15,846 bases of DNA, from NCBI RefSeq assembly GCF_001556045.1, contig NZ_LSIC01000137.1:1-15846 (forward strand). The letters run 5' to 3'. This stretch comes from Bradyrhizobium sp. CCH5-F6 (GTDB lineage: Bacteria; Pseudomonadota; Alphaproteobacteria; Rhizobiales; Xanthobacteraceae). The notes below the pieces were generated by a model, which worked only from the letters and a program-made list of their open reading frames with translations, ran no database searches and was not told the origin of the DNA. Below are positions 8,176-14,135 of this stretch, piece after piece. Positions within the stretch are counted from its first letter, which is position 1. Each line of letters begins with the position of its first letter. The position numbers were made by a program, and so were the translations under genes.

Positions 8176-8209
8176 GAGTGGATGTCTAGCGGTTCGGCAT
8201 CGCCCGAGC

Positions 8210-8983
8210 TTACCGCTCGACGAACGCCTTCTCGATCACGAAATGACCGGGCTTGTTGCCGCTTCCCTCGACGAAGTCGCGGCTCTCGAACATCGCCTTC
8301 AGCTCTTCGAGCATGGCCGGGCTGCCGCACATCATGATGCGGTCCGTCTCGATGTCGAGCGGGCCCTGGCCGATGTCGTTGAAGATCTGCTCGGAGCTGA
8401 TGAGGTCGGTGATGCGGCCGCGGTTCTTGAAGGGCTCGCGGGTCACGGTCGGGTAGTAGACCAGCTTGTCCGCGAGCAGCTCGCCGAACAGCTCATCCTC
8501 GCGCAAGGTCGCGACGAGCTTCTCGCCATAGGCGAGCTCGGAGACCTGGCGGCAGCCATGCACCAGCACGATGCTCTCGAACTGGTCGTAGACCTCGGGA
8601 TCCTTGATCAGGCTCGCGAACGGCGCGAGGCCCGTGCCGGTCGAGAGCAGCATCAGCCGCTTGCCGGGAAGCAGATTGTCGGTGATCAGCGTGCCGGTCG
8701 CCTTGCGGCCGACCAGGATGGTGTCGCCTTCCTTGATCTTCTGGAGGCGCGAGGTCAGCGGGCCGTCCTGAACCTTGATCGAGAAGAACTCGAGCTCTTC
8801 CTCGTGGTTGGCGCTCGCCATGCTGTAGGCGCGCAGCAGCGGACGGCCGTCGACCTCGAGACCGATCATGGCGAACTGACCGTTCTGGAAGCGGAAGCCG
8901 GTATCGCGCGTGGCGCGGAAGCTGAACAGCGTGTCGGTCCAATGCTGGACTGAAAGAACCTTCTCTCGGTAAAACGCGCTCAT
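8210..8983 (-). CDS. fpr: Ferredoxin--NADP+ reductase
   Basis: 257 residues from the ATG at 8983 (MSAFYREKVLSVQHWTDTLF), the usual length of the bacterial subclass I enzyme. A longer in-frame extension to 9112 looks non-coding. It is a cytosolic FAD enzyme that moves electrons between NADPH and ferredoxin or flavodoxin. Visible motifs are the FAD-binding RAYSMAS at 51-57, the NADP-binding GTGLAPF at 116-122 and MMCGSPAML at 217-225. The C-terminal AFVER matches the AFVEK-like ends of proteobacterial Fpr proteins. Such enzymes often serve oxidative stress defence or redox supply for Fe-S and flavin enzymes. It precedes the GltB-like gene on the same strand but 379 bases apart, so it is probably a separate transcription unit. 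A perfect hairpin lies 30 bases upstream of its start codon. Confidence 0.95.
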   Translation of the reverse strand: MSAFYREKVLSVQHWTDTLFSFRATRDTGFRFQNGQFAMIGLEVDGRPLLRAYSMASANHEEELEFFSIKVQDGPLTSRLQKIKEGDTILVGRKATGTLITDNLLPGKRLMLLSTGTGLAPFASLIKDPEVYDQFESIVLVHGCRQVSELAYGEKLVATLREDELFGELLADKLVYYPTVTREPFKNRGRITDLISSEQIFNDIGQGPLDIETDRIMMCGSPAMLEELKAMFESRDFVEGSGNKPGHFVIEKAFVER

Positions 8984-9012
8984 GATTTCGATATTCCGAA
9001 TAGCTGCGGTTT

Positions 9013-9031
9013 CGGGCAAAAGCGTTGCCCG
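9013..9031 (-). other. Hairpin in the fpr leader
   Basis: Perfect 7-bp arms CGGGCAA (9013-9019) and TTGCCCG (9025-9031) enclose a 5-base loop, 30 bases before the fpr start codon. It could be an operator or a leader RNA hairpin that affects translation. Position is the only support for a regulatory role. Confidence 0.35.
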
Positions 9032-9132
9032 GCCCTGAAACGGGGGCGGACACCATCTGCCATGGCGGAGGATTTCGCGTGTGTGATCTACGCCATTGAG
9101 ACCAATAATCAACCTCGTTTCGGATGCAATTG

Positions 9133-9151
9133 ATGCCGGTCAAACCGGCAT
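9133..9151. promoter_or_regulatory. Inverted repeat in the fpr/ATP-grasp divergent region
   Basis: ATGCCGGTCAAACCGGCAT has perfect 8-bp arms around a 3-base centre and lies in the middle of the divergent region. It is a plausible shared operator, or a hairpin in the 5' leader of either transcript. No regulator can be named. Confidence 0.35.
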
Positions 9152-9355
9152 TTGCGGCAGAACTGGTCACGTCCTTCATGAATTTGCCGCCCGGCAGCCG
9201 GAGACGGCAATTTCCTTCCCTCTCGAGGCCCGGTTGGAGCACTTAATTTCCGCCGGGCTCGCGAGAATTTCATTAAGAATAGCTCTGATTTTCCTCCGGA
9301 TTGGCGCCACTTCCCGCGCTTTTGCGGCTTTTGGCGACACTAGAGACGAATAACC

Positions 9356-10174
9356 ATGGCAGACCGCGAGCGGATCTTCGTCCAGGCGATCAGGCGCTAT
9401 TGCGCGCAACGTGGGATCACGGTCGATGTGCGTCCCGGCGGCTGGTTGATCGCAATGCGCCGCGGAGCGAGGCGCCACTTCGCTTTCGGCTACGACATCG
9501 GCCTCAACAGCGCCATCGCCCACCGCCTCGCCAACGACAAGTCGGCGACATCAGAGGCGCTGGCGCTCGAGGGGGTGCCGTGCGTCCCCCATCATCTCTT
9601 CCTCAATCCGAAAATGGGTGTCCATGTCGCCGGCGCCGATTGGCGCCGGAGGATGCAAGCGCTGCTCGCGCAGCATCCGCAAGGCGTGGTGGTGAAGCCG
9701 AACCAGGGAACGTCGGGACGCTCGGTGTTCAAGGTGACGACCGAGGCGGAACTCGATCACGCGGTCGACGACGTTTTCTCGATGAGCGCAGGACTGGTGA
9801 TCTCGCCCTATCTGGCGATCGAACACGAGGTCCGTGTCGTGCAACTCGGTGATCTGCCTCTGGTCGTCTACGGCAAGCAGCGTGGCTCGGATTGGCGGCA
9901 CAATCTCGACGCCGCCGCAAGGCCCGTGCTGCTGGAGGACGGCGAGGTTCGAACGGCTTGCGTGAAACTCGCGGCCGATGCCGCAAGCGCCATCGGCATC
10001 GCCTTCGCGTCGATCGACGTGGTGCGTGTCGACGGCGAATGGAAAGTGCTCGAGATCAATTCCGGCGTGATGATGGAAGCGCTGGGCAAGCTGCATCCTG
10101 AACTGGTGCAGGCAACCTATGACGCGGCGCTGGACCGGGTGTTCGGGGAAGATCAGCGGATGTTCCAGTTGTGA
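9356..10174 (+). CDS. ATP-grasp domain protein, RimK/cyanophycin-synthetase-like
   Basis: 272 residues, a compact ATP-grasp fold. Such enzymes use ATP to make an acyl-phosphate and join a carboxylate to an amine or thiol. Visible elements are the ATP-binding VVVKPNQGTSGRSVFKV at 111-127 (Lys114 and a glycine-rich loop), EHEVRVVQLGD at 156-166, DVVRVDGEWKVLEINSGVMM at 221-240 with metal-binding Glu233 and Asn235, and DKSATSEALALEGVPCVPH at 61-79, which resembles the segment before the ATP-grasp core in cyanophycin synthetases. The first 50 residues have no recognised domain. It stands alone, with no peptide-precursor or biosynthetic partner next to it, so the substrate is unknown. The ATG at 9356 has only a weak upstream purine run (GAGACGA). 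Confidence 0.85.
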   Translation: MADRERIFVQAIRRYCAQRGITVDVRPGGWLIAMRRGARRHFAFGYDIGLNSAIAHRLANDKSATSEALALEGVPCVPHHLFLNPKMGVHVAGADWRRRMQALLAQHPQGVVVKPNQGTSGRSVFKVTTEAELDHAVDDVFSMSAGLVISPYLAIEHEVRVVQLGDLPLVVYGKQRGSDWRHNLDAAARPVLLEDGEVRTACVKLAADAASAIGIAFASIDVVRVDGEWKVLEINSGVMMEALGKLHPELVQATYDAALDRVFGEDQRMFQL

Positions 10175-10285
10175 AATGGAACGCAGCGATCTAGCCTTGA
10201 GGCCGTGCACAGCAGATGCGGCCTGCACGTTGTTGTCAGCGGCGGCTGCATCAATGATCGTCAAAGAATCAAAGAGGGGAACGCC

Positions 10286-11287
10286 ATGAGCGGCAACGTC
10301 AATCGCCAGATTCTGCTGGTGGAGAAGCCCAGCGGCAAGCTCGGCCCCGAACATTTCAAGATGGTGGAGGGCACAATGCCGGAGCCGAAGGACGGCGAGG
10401 CCTTGCTGCGCGTGCGCTACATCTCGCTCGATGCCGCCAACCGCGCCTGGATGCACGGCGCGACCTATCGTTCGGCCGTCGAGGCCAACAGCGTGATGGC
10501 CGGCGGCGCCATCGCCGAGGTCGTCAGCTCGAAGGCGCCGGGGCTTGCGCCCGGCGACATCGTGTTCGGCGACACCGGCTGGCAGGAATTCGCCGCGGTG
10601 CCGGCGAAGCACCTCACCAAGATGCCGAAGCTCGAGCCGATGACGCACCTGCTCAGCGTGTTCGGCATCGCCGGCCTCACCGCCTATTTCGGCCTGCTGG
10701 AGATCGGCAAGCCCAGGGAAGGCGAGACGGTCGTGGTCTCGGCTGCCGCGGGCTCGGTCGGCTCGATCGTCGGGCAGATCGCGAAGATCAAGGGATGCCG
10801 CGTCATCGGCATCGCCGGCGGTGCCGACAAGTGCAAATGGCTGACGTCCGAGCTCGGCTTCGATGCCGCCGTCGACTACAAGGACGGCGCGGTGTTCAAG
10901 GCGCTGCGTGCAGCGGCACCGAAAGGCATCGACGTCTATTTCGACAATGTCGGCGGCGACATCCTCGAAGCGTGCCTGCCGCAGATGAACAATTACGGCC
11001 GCATCGCCTGCTGCGGCGCGATATCGCAATATGACGGCGTCCCTGCCGCGCATGGTCCGCGGGGCGTGCCGGGGCTGATCGTGGTGAAGCGGCTCGTCAT
11101 GCAGGGCTTCATCGTGATGGACTACATGAAGGACAGCCAGCGCGCGCTCGCCGACCTCCAGGCCTGGGTCAAGTCCGGCAAGCTGAAAGTGCAGGAGGAC
11201 ATCATCGACGGCCTCGAGAATACCCCGAAGGCGCTGATCGGCTTGCTCGCGGGCGAGAACCGCGGCAAGCGCATGGTCAAGCTCTGA
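10286..11287 (+). CDS. NADP-dependent medium-chain oxidoreductase (CurA/leukotriene B4 12-hydroxydehydrogenase type)
   Basis: 333 residues, starting at the ATG at 10286 preceded by AGAGGGG at ideal distance; an in-frame start at 10205 lacks this. It belongs to the zinc-independent medium-chain reductases that reduce alkenals or enones, or act on 15-oxo-prostaglandin-like substrates, with NADPH. Evidence: an N-terminal GroES-like domain (about 1-125, with VRYISLDAANRAWM and GDIVFGDTGWQEFAAV), FGIAGLTAYFGLLEIGKP, the nucleotide-binding VVVSAAAGSVGSIVGQIAK (149-167), and the hallmark DVYFDNVGGDILEACLPQM (216-234). The zinc-binding residues of alcohol dehydrogenases are absent. The true substrate is unknown; detoxification of reactive carbonyls is a common role in the family. 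Confidence 0.93.
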   Translation: MSGNVNRQILLVEKPSGKLGPEHFKMVEGTMPEPKDGEALLRVRYISLDAANRAWMHGATYRSAVEANSVMAGGAIAEVVSSKAPGLAPGDIVFGDTGWQEFAAVPAKHLTKMPKLEPMTHLLSVFGIAGLTAYFGLLEIGKPREGETVVVSAAAGSVGSIVGQIAKIKGCRVIGIAGGADKCKWLTSELGFDAAVDYKDGAVFKALRAAAPKGIDVYFDNVGGDILEACLPQMNNYGRIACCGAISQYDGVPAAHGPRGVPGLIVVKRLVMQGFIVMDYMKDSQRALADLQAWVKSGKLKVQEDIIDGLENTPKALIGLLAGENRGKRMVKL

Positions 11288-11303
11288 CGGCGCAATTGCG
11301 CCG
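11288..11303 (+). terminator. Palindrome directly after the oxidoreductase stop codon
   Basis: CGGCGCAATTGCGCCG is a perfect 16-bp palindrome starting on the base after the TGA; as RNA it forms a 6-bp GC stem with an AATT loop. The following GCATAATTG is not U-rich, so it may be a weak terminator or a 3'-end stabiliser. Confidence 0.4.
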
Positions 11304-11431
11304 GCATAATTGACTTGCGGGTGAAGCCAAAGCGGCCAAAGATGCGCGCGCGAGGCATCACTCGCGACGATTGCGCTTACATCACATTTTGAGAACCGTC
11401 GGCGTTCCCGACAGGGCAGGAATTCACTCAG

Positions 11432-12313
11432 ATGTTCAACACGTTGAAACATGCATCAACGCGCACGGCGTTGCTCGCGGCCGCGCTCTTCGCAATTGCA
11501 ACAGGCGCCTTCGCGCAGGCGCCGACCGAGGCGCAGAAGAGCGCCATTCGGTCCGCGTGTCGCTCGGATTTCATGGCGCACTGCTCGAGCGTGACACCCG
11601 GCGGAGCGGAAGCGGTTCAATGTCTGGCGAAGAACATGTCCAGCCTGTCGCCGGGATGCCAAACCGCGGTGCGCGCGATCGAACCGCCCGCGGCTCCCAA
11701 GGCCGAAGCCGCTCCCGCCGCACCGAAGACCGAAGCTGCCCCCAAGGAGGCGGCACCGAAGGACGCGGCACCCAAGGCGGAGCCAGCGCCGGCATCGGCC
11801 GCGCCAAAAGCCGAATCCGCGCCCGCTGCGAAGCCGGCCGCGGCAGCAGCAGCGCCGAAGGCGGCTGCCCCCAAGCCGCCGAGCAGCGCGCAACTGGCCG
11901 CGATCAAGAGCGCTTGCCGCGGCGATTATCCCAAGGTGTGCGCCAGCGTGCCGCCGGGCGGCGCCCCCGCGCTCGAATGCCTGGAGAAGAACAAGGCCAA
12001 GGTTTCGCCGGCCTGCGAGAAGGCCGTAAGCGCGGCATCCGGGAGTGCTGCGGCTGCGGCCCCGGCCGCGCCGGCTTCCGGCGCTGCACCGGCTGCAGCG
12101 ACACCGGCTCCCGCACCGGCCGTGATCGTGTTGCGGCCGCTGCGGCCACGCGAAGAGCTGTTCATCGTCCAGTCCGCATGCCGCGAGGATGTTCGCACGC
12201 TGTGCGGCAGCGTGACGCCAGGTGGCGGCCGGATCATCCAATGCGTTGCCAGCAATGCCGCCTCGCTGTCACCCGCCTGCAGGGACGTGCTGGCACCGTT
12301 CGCGGCACGATAA
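11432..12313 (+). CDS. Secreted protein with three four-cysteine repeats and Ala/Pro/Lys-rich linkers
   Basis: 293 residues. A signal peptide (hydrophobic core 13-27, cleavage near AFAQA at 30) sends it to the periplasm or outside. Three modules follow with identical spacing, C-x7-C-x12-C-x11-C: Cys 43/51/64/76, 162/170/183/195 and 250/258/271/283. Each reads like SACRxD...C.SVTPGG...QC...N...LSPxC. This is the Cys-rich repeat known from the Golgi/FGF-receptor-like family (Cys_rich_FGFR) and from many unstudied rhizobial periplasmic proteins; two disulfides per module are likely. The linkers are low-complexity: residues 85-150 are full of AAPKAE-like units and 200-230 are Ala/Pro. The ATG at 11432 has AGGA about 10 bases upstream. 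The next gene starts 16 bases after the stop, so they may share a transcript. Function unknown; a role at the envelope or as a disulfide-stabilised binding scaffold is inference. Confidence 0.85.
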   Translation: MFNTLKHASTRTALLAAALFAIATGAFAQAPTEAQKSAIRSACRSDFMAHCSSVTPGGAEAVQCLAKNMSSLSPGCQTAVRAIEPPAAPKAEAAPAAPKTEAAPKEAAPKDAAPKAEPAPASAAPKAESAPAAKPAAAAAAPKAAAPKPPSSAQLAAIKSACRGDYPKVCASVPPGGAPALECLEKNKAKVSPACEKAVSAASGSAAAAAPAAPASGAAPAAATPAPAPAVIVLRPLRPREELFIVQSACREDVRTLCGSVTPGGGRIIQCVASNAASLSPACRDVLAPFAAR

Positions 12314-12329
12314 GGCGTTAGGTCCACCA

Positions 12330-12695
12330 ATGACGTCTGTCACCGTCGAAGAGGTTGAATTGCTCTCGTTCTTCGGGGTGGTGCCCAAGTTGAGAGACCC
12401 CGGCGAGCCATGGATTTACAACGATGCTCTGTACGAAGCATCCGTAGAAGGATCGAGCGTATCGTTTGCCCTTGCGCCCTCTTACAAGGACGTTCGTCTT
12501 ATCGTCACAAGCAATGACACGGCAATCTACGAGTTCAATGGCGTCGGAGTTCATGACGTCAGATATCACAGCGACGGAGGCCGAGAGACGCTGGAGGTCC
12601 AAATCAATGAGCGTGACCGCCTGTGGCTTAAGATCAGGCCATCCATTCGAGTCCAGCATGAATCGCGCAAGGCGCACCAAATTGCAGACATTTGA
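12330..12695 (+). CDS. Hypothetical protein, 121 residues
   Basis: Starts at the ATG at 12330 (MTSVTVEEVELLSFFGVVPK), 16 bases after the Cys-repeat gene stop. No family is recognised. The protein has no signal peptide or membrane segment, is acidic to neutral, and shows alternating hydrophobic patterns suggesting a small beta-rich soluble fold (SVSFALAPSYKDVRLIVTS, then TLEVQINERDRLWLKIRP). Its codons use A and T at third positions far more than neighbouring genes, so the local GC is visibly lower. That fits a more recent acquisition or a gene under weak selection. An open frame of similar length lies on the opposite strand (12318-12680), but the plus-strand product looks more protein-like. 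No function is proposed. Confidence 0.6.
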   Translation: MTSVTVEEVELLSFFGVVPKLRDPGEPWIYNDALYEASVEGSSVSFALAPSYKDVRLIVTSNDTAIYEFNGVGVHDVRYHSDGGRETLEVQINERDRLWLKIRPSIRVQHESRKAHQIADI

Positions 12696-12726
12696 ACTTC
12701 AATCACAACAAGACCGGGAGAAAGAC

Positions 12727-12777
12727 ATGCGTGCATTGCTGCTGATCGCCTCTGCCCTCCTCACCTTCGGCTGGTGA
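12727..12777 (+). pseudogene. Truncated mini-gene: signal-peptide start with an early stop
   Basis: A strong Shine-Dalgarno (GGGAG, 6 bases before the ATG) introduces MRALLLIASALLTFGW and then a TGA. The product would be just a signal-peptide core. One frame over, from 12774, the sequence continues VNGVYVKRCV and stops at 12804-12806. A single-base indel would join the two parts into a small exported peptide. This suggests a decayed gene for a small secreted protein. It is too short to be sure. Confidence 0.3.
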
Positions 12778-12855
12778 ACGGGGTCTATGTGAAGCGCTGC
12801 GTCTGACACCCGGATGGTCAACCCGGCGTGGTTTGGCTATGGTTCGCGCTGAGGG

Positions 12856-12886
12856 TTTCGGATGCGCGCAAAACGTGTATCCGAAA
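12856..12886 (+). other. Long hairpin downstream of the small genes
   Basis: TTTCGGAT (12856-12863) pairs perfectly with ATCCGAAA (12879-12886), and the stem extends inward through GCGCG/CGTGT with two G-U wobbles, giving 13 pairs and a CAAAA loop. The wobbles pair only in plus-strand RNA; the minus strand would have A-C mismatches there. This suggests a transcript from the left, as a 3' end structure or an interspersed element. There is no U-tract. Confidence 0.45.
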
Positions 12887-12900
12887 AGCAGGCCTCGGCA

Positions 12901-12914
12901 TGCCGCGCGCGGCA
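12901..12914. other. Perfect GC palindrome before the aromatic operon
   Basis: TGCCGCGCGCGGCA is a self-complementary 14-mer followed by ATAAAT. It could form part of a terminator of the small-gene transcript or simply reflect GC-rich sequence; function unknown. Confidence 0.25.
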
Positions 12915-12960
12915 ATAAATCCGCTGGCGCCGGACGCCGGAGCACATTAGTCTACCCCTA

Positions 12961-12989
12961 GATAGTAAGTATACTGTCAATTAGGGAGG
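12961..12989 (+). promoter_or_regulatory. Promoter, operator and ribosome binding site of the aromatic-CoA operon
   Basis: An 18-bp inverted repeat (GATAGTA, 12961-12967; AGTA spacer; TACTGTC, 12972-12978) has one mismatched pair. It overlaps TATACT at 12970-12975, a one-mismatch -10. The best -35 at 17 bp is TTAGTC, a poor match, so basal activity may need an activator. AGGGAGG at 12983-12989 is a strong Shine-Dalgarno 6 bases before TTG at 12996 and fixes that unusual start. Geometry suits a MarR- or TetR-type repressor released by the aromatic substrate or its CoA ester. No regulator gene is in the window. Confidence 0.45.
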
Positions 12990-12995
12990 CAGACG

Positions 12996-14135
12996 TTGCG
13001 GATCGCCGTGGTTGGCGGGGGGCCCGGTGGGCTCTACTTCGCCTATCTCTGGAAGAAACGTCACCCCGAGGATCAGGTCGACCTGTTCGAACAGAACCCG
13101 GCCGACGCGACCTGGGGCTTTGGCGTGGTGTTCTCGGACCAGGCGCTGGAATTCCTGCGCGCCGACGACCCCGAAACGGTCGATGCGATCGCGCCGCACA
13201 TGGAAAGCTGGGAGAACATCACGCTGAACCTGCAGGGCGACAGCGTCGCCATCGACGGGGTCGGCTTCTCCTCGATCGGACGGCTCGAGCTGCTGAAATT
13301 CCTGCAGCAGCGCGCGCTCGACGTCGGCGTCACCCCACGCTTCGACACGCAGATCCACGGGATCGACCAGCTCAACGGCCACGACCTCATTGTCGCCGCC
13401 GATGGCTTGAACTCGCTGGTCCGCCGCGCCTTCGAAGGCGATTTCGGGACGTCGCTGTCCTACTCCTCCAACAAGTTCGTCTGGTACGGCACCTCGAAGC
13501 GTTTCGACACGCTGTCGCAGACCTTCGTGAAGACCGAGCGCGGCGCCTTCAACGCCCATCACTACCGCTATTCGGCGAACATGAGCACCTTCCTGGTCGA
13601 ATGCGACCACGCCACGTGGCAGGCCTATGGCTTCGCCTACAAGGACGTCGAGCAGTCCAAGGGCGTCTGCGAGGAGGTGTTTGCCGATACGCTCGGCGGG
13701 CACTGCCTGGTCTCCAACAAATCGGTCTGGCGCAATTTTCCCTGGGTCTGGAACGAGCACTGGTCGTTCAAGAACATGGTGCTGGTCGGCGACGCGCTGC
13801 ATTCGGCGCATTTCTCGATCGGCTCGGGCACGCGGCTCGCGATCGAGGACGCGATCGCGCTGGTCAAGGCGCTGGAATCGGATGCGCATCTTGCGACCGC
13901 GCTGCACCGCTATCAGGCCGCGCGCAAGCCCATCGTGCAGAAGCTCGTCAACGCCGCGCGCACCAGCGCGTTCTGGTACGAACACTTCGCCGAGCACATG
14001 AAGCTTCCCCTGATGGACTTCGCCTACAGCTACATCACGCGCTCCGGCCGCATCGACGATTCCCGGCTGCGGGCGATGTCGCCGGCCTTCATGGCGCGCT
14101 ACGAGGCCGCGAAGAATGGCGGAGATGCGGCATGA
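12996..14135 (+). CDS. FAD-dependent aryl-CoA monooxygenase, salicylyl-CoA/anthraniloyl-CoA hydroxylase type
   Basis: 379 residues from a TTG start, supported by the strong upstream ribosome binding site and by the FAD fold beginning at once: MRIAVVGGGPGGLYFAYLWK, GxGxxG-like at 7-12. Other class A flavoprotein hydroxylase marks are IVAADGLNS at 132-140 (DG motif) and VLVGDALHSAHFSIGSGTRLAIEDAI at 262-287. WGFGVVFSDQALEFLRADDPE (40-60), GFSSIGRLELLKFLQQRA and RFVW/HY-like segments resemble, from memory, the N-terminal half of salicylyl-CoA 5-hydroxylase and anthraniloyl-CoA monooxygenase. Those proteins are often fused to an Old-Yellow-Enzyme-like C-terminal reductase, which is absent here. 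The expected reaction is NAD(P)H- and O2-dependent ring hydroxylation of an aromatic acyl-CoA. Its stop overlaps the ligase start in ATGA, so the two are translationally coupled. The exact substrate is unresolved. Confidence 0.85.
   Translation: MRIAVVGGGPGGLYFAYLWKKRHPEDQVDLFEQNPADATWGFGVVFSDQALEFLRADDPETVDAIAPHMESWENITLNLQGDSVAIDGVGFSSIGRLELLKFLQQRALDVGVTPRFDTQIHGIDQLNGHDLIVAADGLNSLVRRAFEGDFGTSLSYSSNKFVWYGTSKRFDTLSQTFVKTERGAFNAHHYRYSANMSTFLVECDHATWQAYGFAYKDVEQSKGVCEEVFADTLGGHCLVSNKSVWRNFPWVWNEHWSFKNMVLVGDALHSAHFSIGSGTRLAIEDAIALVKALESDAHLATALHRYQAARKPIVQKLVNAARTSAFWYEHFAEHMKLPLMDFAYSYITRSGRIDDSRLRAMSPAFMARYEAAKNGGDAA

Larger units (their letters stand above)
7831..8209. other. 379-base intergenic region between two minus-strand genes
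   Basis: I see no convincing gene here. It contains an operator-like inverted repeat (7941-7958), a perfect short palindrome (8019-8035) and a palindromic repeat element (8084-8175), each listed separately. The leader of the GltB-like gene occupies the low-coordinate side, and the region just after the reductase stop is the high-coordinate side. I could not identify a clear sigma-70 promoter for the GltB-like gene. Confidence 0.6.
8984..9355. other. 372-base divergent intergenic region
   Basis: It separates fpr (-) from the ATP-grasp gene (+) and must hold both promoters. Two hairpins are listed separately. The right third (about 9235-9300) is clearly AT-richer, with runs such as AGAATTTCATTAAGAATAGC, and is the best candidate for the ATP-grasp promoter, though no consensus -35/-10 pair is convincing. 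No small gene with a good ribosome binding site was found. Confidence 0.55.

Noticed and set aside
10233..10261. Promoter-like TTGTCA upstream of the oxidoreductase
   Set aside because: A good -35 match, but no acceptable -10 at 16-18 bp spacing.
9551..11452. 633-aa minus-strand open frame across the ATP-grasp and oxidoreductase genes
   Set aside because: It spans two well-supported plus-strand genes and their gap, and its product has no domain-like pattern.
11690..12130. Possible tandem DNA repeat or CRISPR-like array in the Cys-repeat gene
   Set aside because: The repetition is in amino-acid composition (Ala/Pro/Lys); at the DNA level the units are degenerate and irregular, with no spacers.
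12318..12680. 120-aa minus-strand open frame opposite the small hypothetical gene
   Set aside because: Similar length, but it has poor composition. The plus-strand frame follows its upstream neighbour by 16 bases and has a more natural residue pattern. Not fully excluded.
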